From assembly GCA_025362255.1 (NCBI GenBank), contig JANYGY010000051.1:1-8745 (forward strand): 8,745 nt of DNA, in the 5' to 3' direction. Within the stretch, counting starts at the first letter, position 1, and the number at the start of each line of letters is the position of its first letter. Below the pieces are notes generated by a model, which saw nothing but the letters and a program-made list of their open reading frames with translations, ran no database searches and was not told the origin of the DNA. Position numbers and translations under genes: made by a program. The stretch comes from Planctomycetales bacterium (GTDB lineage: Bacteria; Planctomycetota; UBA11346). Positions 1-6,308 of this stretch are shown here, piece by piece.

Positions 1-175
1 TTTCGATCCCGACGACCTTGGTGATGCCCTTGCCGGCATACGGTTTGGCTAACAGCGCAATCGATTCGAGCAAAGCCCCGTGATCGCCAAGCAGGGGGGT
101 GATGTCCTTAAAGACAATTCCCGGCTTGGGAAAATCAGGCACATCACGGATCAACGAGGTCAGGCGGGCGGTCAT
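1..175 (-). CDS. apt: Adenine phosphoribosyltransferase, N-terminal part (runs off left edge)
   Basis: Cytoplasmic purine-salvage enzyme that makes AMP and pyrophosphate from adenine and PRPP. Only the first 58 residues are in the window; the gene continues beyond base 1, so the PRPP-binding loop and catalytic region cannot be inspected. The visible part carries the family's N-terminal signature: MTARLTSLIRDVPDFPKPGI, then VFKDITPLL, and later GITKVVGIE, which leads into the usual E-(A/S)-R-G-F segment. This lines up closely with E. coli Apt (DYPKPGILFRDVTSLL ... GITKVVGTE). The start is the ATG at 175-173; no other ATG, GTG or TTG lies in frame between it and the TAA that also ends the upstream hydrolase. 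The Shine-Dalgarno match is weak. It is the last visible gene of the minus-strand series, 30 bases after the hydrolase stop and with no terminator between, so co-transcription is likely. Confidence 0.93.
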   Translation of the reverse strand, partial: MTARLTSLIRDVPDFPKPGIVFKDITPLLGDHGALLESIALLAKPYAGKGITKVVGIE

Positions 176-205
176 GGCGGCGCTTTCGGGGTGCTCGATG
201 GGTTG

Positions 206-760
206 TTACTTCACCAACGCGCTGAGTTGCTTGAAGACCCCAGTGCCGGCCTGGCGTTGCAGACGGAAAATGATGCTTTCGACCGGTAAGGTCAGGGCGC
301 CGAGGCTGCGCATGGCCTCGAGCGCCCAGGCGGTGTGCGCGGGATCGCGGCTGGCGACGGCATCGGCGGCGACCACCACCCAGCGGCCGCTGGCGATCAG
401 ATCGGCGACGGTGGCGAGCACGCAAACATGGGCTTCGACGCCGGCGAGGATCACGTGCGTGCGCTGGCTGTCGGCCAAATGGTTTTTAAGGGCCGGATCT
501 TCGACACAGGAAAAATGGGTTTTGGCAAAGACGGTTGCGTCCGCGGTCGCCAGGTGCGCGACCGTGGTCCCGAGACCTTTCGGATATTGTTCCGAAATGA
601 CGATCGGCACCTGCAGCAACGCTGCGCCATCGCGCAGGATCCGCGCGTGGCGCCCCACCGGCTGATCGGCGGCGATCGCGGGAATGACCGGGACGAACCG
701 TTCCTGCATATCGATCAGCAAGACTGAGGAATTGGCCGTGGTCAGGTCGAAACGGTCCAT
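206..760 (-). CDS. Isochorismatase-family cysteine hydrolase
   Basis: A 184-residue protein of the isochorismatase-like (PncA/YcaC/ISOC1) fold, cytoplasmic, with no signal peptide or membrane segment. The family triad is visible: Asp17 in LLIDMQERF, Lys80 in FAKTHFSC, and the nucleophile Cys113 in GVEAHVCVLATV. The SEQYPKGLGTT segment (from residue 56) and the HFSCVEDPAL segment match the subgroup close to YcaC and eukaryotic ISOC1. Members hydrolyse isochorismate, nicotinamide, N-carbamoyl compounds and other amides; the substrate cannot be told from sequence here, so no gene symbol is given. Length is typical for a single-domain member. The ATG lies 4 bases after the PP2C stop, and its ribosome-binding site GGGGTGA overlaps that stop codon, so translation is probably coupled. 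Because apt follows directly, a link to nucleobase or nicotinamide metabolism is possible but is only inference. Confidence 0.87.
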   Translation of the reverse strand: MDRFDLTTANSSVLLIDMQERFVPVIPAIAADQPVGRHARILRDGAALLQVPIVISEQYPKGLGTTVAHLATADATVFAKTHFSCVEDPALKNHLADSQRTHVILAGVEAHVCVLATVADLIASGRWVVVAADAVASRDPAHTAWALEAMRSLGALTLPVESIIFRLQRQAGTGVFKQLSALVK

Positions 761-771
761 GTGATCACCCC
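761..771 (-). promoter_or_regulatory. Ribosome-binding site of the hydrolase overlapping the PP2C stop codon
   Basis: On the minus strand the sequence GGGGTGATCAC precedes the ATG at 760. GGGGTGA closely matches the anti-Shine-Dalgarno complement GGAGGTGA, and its last three bases are the TGA stop of the PP2C gene (767-765). Ribosomes ending the phosphatase would therefore sit on the hydrolase start region, which supports this start codon and suggests translational coupling. Confidence 0.6.
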
Positions 772-1499
772 AATGCCCGGGTCAGTGCGACGGTGATGTT
801 GTCGATCCCACCGCGCTCATTGGCGAGATCGACCAGGGCCATGGCGGCGGCATCGAGATTCGTCGAATCGCTGACCACGCGCAGCATGTCTTCATCGCTC
901 AGCATGTCGCACAGACCATCTGAACAGAGCAGATAGATGTCGCCCGGATGCAGGTCCTCAATCGTGATGTCGACGGTCACCTGATCCATGCCGAGGGCAC
1001 GGGTGATGATGTTGGCGAGCATCGCCGCTTCGGGGCTCGCGGGGTCGAGCAGGCCGGCGCGCACGCGCTCGGCCACCAGACTGTGGTCATTGGAGACTTG
1101 TTCGATGGCATCCCCGACGATGCGGTAGATGCGGCTGTCACCGACATTGGCGGTGATCACCCGATCCTGCATGTACGCGCAGGCGACCACGGTGGTGCCC
1201 ATGTCGTACAGTTCGGGGTCGATGCGCGCGCGCGACAGGATGTGGTCGTTGGCCCCGAAGACCGCGTGCTTCATCGCCTCGACGATGGTGTCTTCGTTGG
1301 ACCAGTCCGAGGGCTTGAGCTGACCCAGGGCATGCGACATCACCTGCACCGCGAGTTCGCTGGCGACGTGGCCGCCGGCATGCCCGCCCATGCCATCGCA
1401 GACGATCGAGACACGGTCACGGACATCCGCGTACAGCGAGTCTTCGTTGTTCTCGCGAATGCGTCCCTTGTTGGTGAGCGCAGCCATCTCAAGGCGCAT
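765..1499 (-). CDS. PP2C-family Ser/Thr protein phosphatase (Stp/PrpC type)
   Basis: A 244-residue stand-alone PP2C (PPM) phosphatase that removes phosphate from Ser/Thr residues, expected to act in the cytoplasm against a PknB-type kinase. All signature motifs are present in order: RENNED (Asp20), CDGMGGHAGG (Asp35, Gly36), MGTT (100-103), NVGDSRIY (Asp121), NDHSL (Asp138), TRALG (166-170), SDGLCDML (Asp194) and GGIDNITV (Asp233). Asp20, Asp35, Asp194 and Asp233 are the metal-binding aspartates, so the enzyme should be active. Length is that of bacterial Stp/PrpC. The start is the ATG at 1499, with a weak GGAAC 7 bases upstream; an in-frame ATG four codons later (1487) is possible and would cost nothing important. 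The gene begins 33 bases after the SpoIIE-type phosphatase ends and overlaps the hydrolase ribosome-binding site. The membrane kinase at 4490-6235 is its most obvious partner, although the two genes are not in one operon. Confidence 0.95.
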   Translation of the reverse strand: MRLEMAALTNKGRIRENNEDSLYADVRDRVSIVCDGMGGHAGGHVASELAVQVMSHALGQLKPSDWSNEDTIVEAMKHAVFGANDHILSRARIDPELYDMGTTVVACAYMQDRVITANVGDSRIYRIVGDAIEQVSNDHSLVAERVRAGLLDPASPEAAMLANIITRALGMDQVTVDITIEDLHPGDIYLLCSDGLCDMLSDEDMLRVVSDSTNLDAAAMALVDLANERGGIDNITVALTRALG

Positions 1500-1532
1500 A
1501 GGACAGTTCCGAAAGGACTGAGGACATGAGAA

Positions 1533-3551
1533 TCATTCGACGAGCATCGCGACCATCGTCGCATCGTCGCTGGGGGGACGCGGCCCACGGTAATGCCGAA
1601 TGCGATCCATGATCTGATCAACGAGGATCTCGGGCCCGTCGCCGGCGAACTGCTTGACCACGTCGGCCAGACGTTCGGGGCCGAATTCTTCGTTTTGCAG
1701 ATTCATGGTTTCGGTAATGCCATCGGTGTAGAGCAGAAAGACATCACCGGCTTCGATGAAGGTGACTTCCTCTTCGAGGCTCTGGCGAAAGATCGCGCCT
1801 GACTTCATGCCCACGACCATGCCCTTGGGCTTGATCTCTCCAGCTTTTTCGCTCACCAGATTGAAATGCAGGGCAGGATTGTGCCCGGCTCTGGCCCAGG
1901 TGATGGTGCTCTCGTTGGGGTCGAGCACGGCGTAGACCATGGAAATGAACATCTTGCCGCCGAGGTCAGCCACCAGGGCGTCATTGACCCGGGCCAACGT
2001 GTCGGCGGGCCCCAAGGCCTGGGCGGCGTAGATTTCGATGGTCTTCTTCGCCATCGACATGATCAGGCCAGCTTGCATGCCATGGCCGCTGACATCGCCC
2101 AAAGCGAAGCCGACACAACCATCGGGCAGAGGGATGAAGACGAAGAAATCACCGGTGATGTCGGTGCAGGCTTCAAAGCGCGCGGCAATTTGGAAACCCG
2201 GAATATTCGGTGCCTGGGGCAGCAGCTTTTCCTGCAATTGCCGGGCGTGGATCATCTCGGTGCGCGGCGCGGTGTCGGCGATCGGGGCCAATGACCCGGA
2301 ATCAGCGATGTCCATCCAATCGAGGTGATTGTCGTGCCCAGCAGATGTCTGCTCGTCTCTCGCCTGCTCGGGCACCGAGGCCACCGGCAGATCGTGGTCG
2401 GCGACCTCAGCGTCAATCGGAGAAAAAATGAATCCGGGGAGCGGTGACTGCAGCCGGGGTACCGGAGTCAGCCGGCGCACGGTTGACGTTTCGGGCACGC
2501 CCGGCAACGGCGTACGGCTGAAGAGGAAGCCGCCGGTGTTGCCGCTGACTGGTGGTGGGGCCATCGTCACCGGCATCGCGGTGGGGGTCGCCGAACTGAC
2601 CACCCGCGACGGGAGCACCGGGGTGCCGCCGGAAATAGTCCGCGAGCCGACGGGGGTCGCGGTCAGGATCGGCAGGCCGCTGCGCGTCGTCGAACCCAGG
2701 ATGTCGGTCGGCGAGATCGGTGTCAGGGTGGCATGTTCAGCCGGAGGCACCGGTTGACCGTCCGGGCCTGCGGCGTTGGCGATCGAATCCTCGGGATGCG
2801 GATGCGCTTGGCCGGTGGCGAACCGTGGGCTGTGGGTGATCAGGTGCAGGGCGATCGATTCCGGGGCCGCCAACCACTCCGCCAAGCTATTGAGGTGGAC
2901 CTGGGCCACCGCAAACAACGTATACGGGCAGATCCATGAGCCGGCCGCATCGATCCAGCGCCACGACGTTTGGGTCTGCAATTGATAGCGGACGAAACGA
3001 ACAACCTCGGGAATGCGGCGATGGAGTTCGCGGGCGAGCAGCACCTCATCGACCGTGTGCGGCATTCCCTGACGGTAGAAGGCGCATTGCGCCAAATGCT
3101 TGGCCAAGGCCTGGTAGAGGAAATTATCGACTTTCCCATTGGCCGAACGGACTTGCGGCACGCGCTGCAGAGAAAATGGCGACAGCCATACGCCATCGGT
3201 GTCGTAGACCTTCCAGGCGGGATCGCTCTGCGCGCTGTGCACGATGTTTTCGTAGGTCCGCCGGTCGAGGATCAGCTGGCGGGTTTGGGCATGGCCCTTA
3301 CCCATCGCGAAATGCCGGCAGTTCTCGAGGTGGCGCACCACCGAATCACTGGCGGTCAATCCGGGGCGTTTAGCGATCGCACTCAGGCAAAAAGGGCAGA
3401 TCCACAGGTCATTGACCGAACGGATGTTCCACAGCTCTTCCGCCGCCATGCGCGCTTGAACCAACTGGCTGAGGGGGGTCGTGCCGCGTCCACTCGGCTG
3501 AGGCGCGACGCGTACGGCGGAGCGCAAAGGGTTTGACGGACGCTGGTTCAT
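1533..3551 (-). CDS. SpoIIE/RsbU-type PP2C phosphatase with triple Cys/His repeat N-terminus
   Basis: A 672-residue cytoplasmic protein in three parts. Residues about 41-244 hold three copies of a Trp/Cys/His module (listed separately). Residues about 250-425 are a Pro/Ser/Thr/Val-rich, probably disordered linker. Residues about 435-672 are a SpoIIE (PPM-type) phosphatase domain, beginning with ARQLQEKLLPQAP, the helix typical of RsbU-like proteins. Catalytic motifs seen are TGDFFVF (Asp468), GDVSGHG (Asp486), AGHNPA, YTDGITE (Asp610) and SDDAT (Asp662, Asp663). The usual G-D-F-Y-D reads G-D-F-F-V, so the second acidic residue is Val471; the first Asp is kept. Family members dephosphorylate STAS-domain anti-sigma antagonists, but no STAS or anti-sigma gene is visible here. 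No PAS, GAF, response-receiver or membrane segment is seen, so the repeat region is the likely sensor. The ATG at 3551 was chosen; an in-frame GTG at 3575 would add 8 residues but sits directly against a G tract with no proper ribosome-binding spacing. Confidence 0.9.
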   Translation of the reverse strand: MNQRPSNPLRSAVRVAPQPSGRGTTPLSQLVQARMAAEELWNIRSVNDLWICPFCLSAIAKRPGLTASDSVVRHLENCRHFAMGKGHAQTRQLILDRRTYENIVHSAQSDPAWKVYDTDGVWLSPFSLQRVPQVRSANGKVDNFLYQALAKHLAQCAFYRQGMPHTVDEVLLARELHRRIPEVVRFVRYQLQTQTSWRWIDAAGSWICPYTLFAVAQVHLNSLAEWLAAPESIALHLITHSPRFATGQAHPHPEDSIANAAGPDGQPVPPAEHATLTPISPTDILGSTTRSGLPILTATPVGSRTISGGTPVLPSRVVSSATPTAMPVTMAPPPVSGNTGGFLFSRTPLPGVPETSTVRRLTPVPRLQSPLPGFIFSPIDAEVADHDLPVASVPEQARDEQTSAGHDNHLDWMDIADSGSLAPIADTAPRTEMIHARQLQEKLLPQAPNIPGFQIAARFEACTDITGDFFVFIPLPDGCVGFALGDVSGHGMQAGLIMSMAKKTIEIYAAQALGPADTLARVNDALVADLGGKMFISMVYAVLDPNESTITWARAGHNPALHFNLVSEKAGEIKPKGMVVGMKSGAIFRQSLEEEVTFIEAGDVFLLYTDGITETMNLQNEEFGPERLADVVKQFAGDGPEILVDQIMDRIRHYRGPRPPSDDATMVAMLVE
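2820..3431 (-). repeat. Three protein-level W-x8-W-x-[CS]-P repeats in the SpoIIE-type phosphatase
   Basis: Residues 41-81, 113-159 and 197-244 (counted from the ATG at 3551) share one pattern: Trp-x8-Trp-[IL]-[CS]-Pro-[FY]-[CST]-Leu, a 17-23 residue stretch, then His-Leu-x2-[CH] and an aromatic or basic residue. Copy 1 has WICPFCL and HLENC, giving Cys52, Cys55, His74 and Cys78, a plausible zinc site. Copy 2 has WLSPFSL and HLAQC, so both leading cysteines are Ser (124, 127) while His152 and Cys156 remain. Copy 3 has WICPYTL and HLITH, with Cys208, Thr211, His236 and His240. The paired Trp spacing is identical in all three, which argues for duplication of a single fold. I do not recognise a named domain. 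Metal binding is inferred only for copy 1. Confidence 0.7.
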
Positions 3552-3746
3552 AACCGGCCTGTCACCATAGATCACCCCCCCCAGGGCGCAACCACGGCAG
3601 AAAGAGTTTCATACGTCGCAATTATCTTGCGTCCTGGGCTTGTTGACCAGCGTGATCGGGATGCGCCGCGCCAGGTCATTTGCCACCACTTCAGCCGTTC
3701 GCGGGCCGGTTTTCCTGGTCGATTTTCAATGCCACCGGACCACCTC
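3552..3746. other. Divergent intergenic region between the phosphatase operon and trmD
   Basis: This stretch separates two head-to-head transcription units and must hold the promoters for both, unless an upstream start is used for either gene (GTG at 3575 on the minus strand; ATG at 3729, or the frame opening at 3627, on the plus strand). It contains a run of eight C on the plus strand (3575-3582). No credible small gene, RNA gene or hairpin terminator was found. One sigma-70-like pair on the minus strand is listed separately; no comparable plus-strand pair was convincing. Confidence 0.6.
3621..3649 (-). promoter_or_regulatory. Candidate sigma-70-type promoter for the phosphatase operon
   Basis: Read on the minus strand, TGGTCA (3649-3644) is followed after exactly 17 bases by GATAAT (3626-3621). 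The second matches the TATAAT consensus at 5 of 6 positions and the first matches TTGACA at 4 of 6. Transcription would start near 3614, giving a leader of about 60 bases before the ATG at 3551. It lies in the only sizeable gap upstream of the operon and is the most A/T-rich spot there. Judged by eye; the -35 match is poor. Confidence 0.33.
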
Positions 3747-4484
3747 ATGGACCTGAAGCAGCGCGGCCCGTTGACCATCCAGCTGGTGACGCTTTTTCCC
3801 GAGTTGTGCCAGCCCTACTTGGCGGCGAGCATCGTCGGCCGGGCTCGCCGGAGGGGGATCGTTGACATCACCACCGTCGATCCGCGGCAGTGGGCCGGCG
3901 GGCGATTCAAGAAAGCCGATGATCGACCCTTTGGCGGTGGTCCGGGGATGGTGCTGATGGCGCCGCCGATCGCGGGGGCGCTCGATCATCTCCGCGCCCG
4001 CAGTCCGCGCGCGCGATTGCTGATCACCTCGCCGCAAGGCCGCCGGCTCGACCAGCCGTACATTCGAGAATTGGCCAACGAGGAATCCCTGATCGTGCTG
4101 TGCGGTCATTATGAAGGCATCGATGAACGGATCACGGATCTGTACCATCCTGAGCCGTTCTCGATCGGCGATTATGTCCTGTCCGGCGGCGAGCTTGCGG
4201 CGCTGGTGTTGGCCGACGCGGTCACCCGGTTGCAGCCAGGGGCTTTGGGCGACGAACGCAGTGCCAGCGAAGATAGCTTCAGCCATCCCGAGGCCGAACT
4301 CGATCATCCGTGTTTTACCAGACCACGTGATTTCCGCGGCTTGAGTGTGCCCGAGGCGCTGATCGCGGGCGATCACGCGGGGATCGAGCGTTGGCGCAAA
4401 GCCCGCCGGGTCGAACGCTCGGCCGGCCACGTCATTGCCAAAGGTGCGCCGGCAGTTGACGAGCGATCACCGGACGGAGCGTAA
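3747..4484 (+). CDS. trmD: tRNA (guanine-N1)-methyltransferase TrmD
   Basis: SPOUT-class methyltransferase that uses S-adenosylmethionine to form m1G at position 37 of tRNAs, next to the anticodon, preventing +1 frameshifting. The family pattern is clear over the 245 residues: LVTLFPEL near the N-terminus (13-20), RPFGGGPGMVLMAPPI (60-75), TSPQGRRLDQPYIRELA (94-110), the trefoil-knot cofactor segment LCGHYEGIDERI (118-129), SIGDYVLSGGELA (139-151), and LDHPCFTRPRDFRGLSVPEAL (185-205), in which Asp186 aligns with the family's catalytic aspartate. The frame is open from 3627, but residues before LTIQLVTLFPE do not look like TrmD. The ATG at 3747 has GGA 9 bases upstream and gives a normal length; the ATG at 3729 would add six residues. 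The usual rpsP, rimM and rplS neighbours are absent on both sides; a Ser/Thr kinase follows 5 bases after the stop. Confidence 0.96.
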   Translation: MDLKQRGPLTIQLVTLFPELCQPYLAASIVGRARRRGIVDITTVDPRQWAGGRFKKADDRPFGGGPGMVLMAPPIAGALDHLRARSPRARLLITSPQGRRLDQPYIRELANEESLIVLCGHYEGIDERITDLYHPEPFSIGDYVLSGGELAALVLADAVTRLQPGALGDERSASEDSFSHPEAELDHPCFTRPRDFRGLSVPEALIAGDHAGIERWRKARRVERSAGHVIAKGAPAVDERSPDGA

Positions 4485-4489
4485 GCCTC

Positions 4490-6235
4490 GTGCTCACCCC
4501 CGGCTCCGTCCTTGGTCCGCTCACGATCCATCGCCTGCTTGGTCGCGGCGGCATGGGCGAGGTCTATGAAGCGGAGCAGACCACGCTTCGCCGGCGAGTC
4601 GCGGTCAAGCGCATCGCCGATCACCTGGTCGAGCATCCCGAAGCGCGCGCGAGGTTTTCGCGTGAAGCGCAAACCATCGCCCGGCTTACCGGCGAGCACG
4701 TCGTCGCGGTGTACGAGTTCGGCACGTACTCTGACGCCGCAGGTCGGCCGCATCTGCTGCTGGTCCTCGAACTGGTCGAAGGTGGTTTAAGCCTGCGCGG
4801 AGTTCTGAGTGGTGGCGCGGTGCCGTGGGCGGCAGCCACCAGCGTCATCCGGCAAGCGGCTCTGGGCCTGATCGCAGGCGAAGAACTCGGCATCGTGCAT
4901 CGTGACATCAAGCCGGATAATCTTCTGCTAACGCGCAAAGGCGTGGTCAAGCTGACTGATTTCGGCTTGGCCAAATCCCTGGATTCGACCGCCATTTCAC
5001 TCAGCGGCAGCTTGCTGGGCACGCCCGCCTATCTGGCACCAGAAGCCTGCGCCGGCGAGCCGGCAGATGCGCGCAGCGATCTCTACAGTCTGGGTGCGAC
5101 GTGGTTCCATCTATTGACCGGGCGCACGCCTTTTCTCGCCGATTCGACCTTGGCGATGTTGAAGCGGCATCAGCAGGATCCGCCGCCGGATGTGCGTGAG
5201 CTTGCCGCCACCGTGCCGGCAGACATCGCCGCGGTGGTCGCGCGCCTGCTGCATAAATCTCCGACCGGGCGCTACACCGGAGCCGCCGAACTGGTGGCGG
5301 CGATCGATGCCTTGCCGCACACGATTCCGCGCACCGTGCCTGAGTTGGGCCAGCGGGCGCTATCGTTGGTTTCTGAATCTGTTGCCGCCTCAGCCGCTGC
5401 AGCCGCGCAGGCGGCGACCGTGCCAGCAACGCCGCTGACGGCGGTTTCGGCCACCGCCGCACCCGTCTCGGTCAGTGCGGCAACCGTCATCAGTCCGTTG
5501 AATCCCGAGGTGATCCCGGTTAAGCGAGGCAATAATCGTCGCCTGATGCCAGCGTCGGCCGCGGCAGTGGCTGCGATCATCGTCGTCGGTGGAGGTTGGT
5601 GGATCATGCGGAGAAATCCGGTGGCTGCACCGCAACTCGCGCCATCGGCAGAGCTTTCATCCGCCAACGATCCCACCGGCAAAGACGAGCCGCCAGCAGT
5701 TGTGGCCACGTCGCCAATCGGCTCTATTCCAGAAGTTTCAAAAGCAGCTGCAGGTGATCCGGTGGCGGAGCTGGATCTGGCAGTGGCCGAGCATCGTCTC
5801 GGTGACGCTCAACGGTTTGCCGAAACCCTCGCCAGTCGCAACGTCCGCCCCGACCGTGTCGCCGCGGCGACCGCTGCGATTCGCACCGCCGAGCGCGGTT
5901 GGCAGCCGGTGCTCGACGAGGTCGAAGCCTTCATCGAAGGTCAGGAATGGCTGAAGGCCCAATCGCGTCTCGAGGACCTGCCGGCCGACCGCATCAGCGG
6001 CACGCGCAGCGTGGCGGACAAGCGCGAGACGTTCGAGACAGCAATCAAGCGCGGCGCCATCGGCGCGTTCGCTGACGCGCGGATCAAAGTCCAGGACCAG
6101 CTCGATGCCGGCTCGCCGCAGATGGCCCGGCATTATCTGATGATATCGCTGCCGCTGGCGAGCCTTGCGGGCAAACGGGTCGAGTGGGAAAACCTCAGTC
6201 GGCGCATCAGCCAGGCGGCCAGCCAGACCAAGTAG
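4490..6235 (+). CDS. Membrane-anchored Ser/Thr protein kinase (PknB/Hanks type)
   Basis: A 581-residue kinase with a complete N-terminal catalytic domain (about 7-275): glycine loop GRGGMGEVYEA (18-28), Lys40 in VAVKRI, Glu59 of helix C, HRDIKPDN (catalytic Asp139, Asn144), DFG (157-159), activation loop ending GTPAYLAPE (Glu185), and SDLYSLGATWFHLLTGRTPF. An Ala/Thr/Val-rich linker follows (about 290-350). A single hydrophobic segment at about 354-373 (PASAAAVAAIIVVGGGWWIM), flanked by Arg351 and Arg374-Arg375, should place residues 376-581 outside the membrane. That outer part is predicted helical and rich in Ala, Glu and Arg, with no PASTA or other domain I recognise. The start is a GTG 5 bases after the trmD stop, with GGAG inside the trmD 3' end; there is no in-frame ATG before the glycine loop, so GTG is required. 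Translation with trmD is likely coupled. The PP2C phosphatase at 765-1499 is a candidate counterpart. Confidence 0.95.
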   Translation: MLTPGSVLGPLTIHRLLGRGGMGEVYEAEQTTLRRRVAVKRIADHLVEHPEARARFSREAQTIARLTGEHVVAVYEFGTYSDAAGRPHLLLVLELVEGGLSLRGVLSGGAVPWAAATSVIRQAALGLIAGEELGIVHRDIKPDNLLLTRKGVVKLTDFGLAKSLDSTAISLSGSLLGTPAYLAPEACAGEPADARSDLYSLGATWFHLLTGRTPFLADSTLAMLKRHQQDPPPDVRELAATVPADIAAVVARLLHKSPTGRYTGAAELVAAIDALPHTIPRTVPELGQRALSLVSESVAASAAAAAQAATVPATPLTAVSATAAPVSVSAATVISPLNPEVIPVKRGNNRRLMPASAAAVAAIIVVGGGWWIMRRNPVAAPQLAPSAELSSANDPTGKDEPPAVVATSPIGSIPEVSKAAAGDPVAELDLAVAEHRLGDAQRFAETLASRNVRPDRVAAATAAIRTAERGWQPVLDEVEAFIEGQEWLKAQSRLEDLPADRISGTRSVADKRETFETAIKRGAIGAFADARIKVQDQLDAGSPQMARHYLMISLPLASLAGKRVEWENLSRRISQAASQTK

Positions 6236-6252
6236 AAACCGCTCGGGAATCC

Positions 6253-6279
6253 TTGCCCCCACAGGGGTTGGCCTAGAGT
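6253..6279 (+). promoter_or_regulatory. Possible gyrA promoter
   Basis: In the 73-base gap before gyrA, TTGCCC (6253-6258) and TAGAGT (6274-6279) each match the sigma-70 hexamers at 4 of 6 positions, but the spacing is only 15 bases, below the optimum of 17. A short CCCC-CACA-GGGG inverted repeat lies between them; it has no following T run and is not a convincing terminator. gyrA may therefore have its own promoter or be read through from the kinase. Confidence 0.25.
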
Positions 6280-6294
6280 GCTTCGGTCCCCTAC

Positions 6295-6299
6295 GAAGG
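6295..6299 (+). promoter_or_regulatory. gyrA ribosome-binding site
   Basis: GAAGG lies 9 bases upstream of the ATG at 6309. It is the best purine-rich match in the leader, and together with the conserved GyrA N-terminus that follows it fixes the start codon. Confidence 0.5.
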
Positions 6300-6308
6300 C
6301 TCCCCGCG

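Noticed and set aside
99..665. 188-codon plus-strand open frame over apt and the hydrolase
   Set aside because: It lies opposite two genes with intact family motifs; its translation is Arg/Ser/Ala-rich with no family resemblance.
3680..3708. TTGCCA at 3680 as -35 of a trmD promoter
   Set aside because: At 16-18 bases downstream there is only GC-rich sequence (GGGCCG) with no -10-like hexamer.
3627..3746. 40-residue upstream extension of TrmD
   Set aside because: The frame is open and has an ATG at 3627, but the added residues lack TrmD similarity, have no ribosome-binding site, and the sequence before the conserved LVTLFPE core is already complete from 3747.
671..3980. Scattered GCGATCGC-like palindromes
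   Set aside because: Only a few occurrences, consistent with chance in a GATC-containing G+C-rich genome; no iterated-palindrome density as in some cyanobacteria.
3726..4430. 234-codon minus-strand open frame opposite trmD
   Set aside because: trmD motifs are complete on the plus strand; the antisense product shows no motif.
6251..6270. CCCC-CACA-GGGG hairpin between the kinase and gyrA as a terminator
   Set aside because: Only a 4-bp stem and no T run follows, so an intrinsic terminator is not supported.
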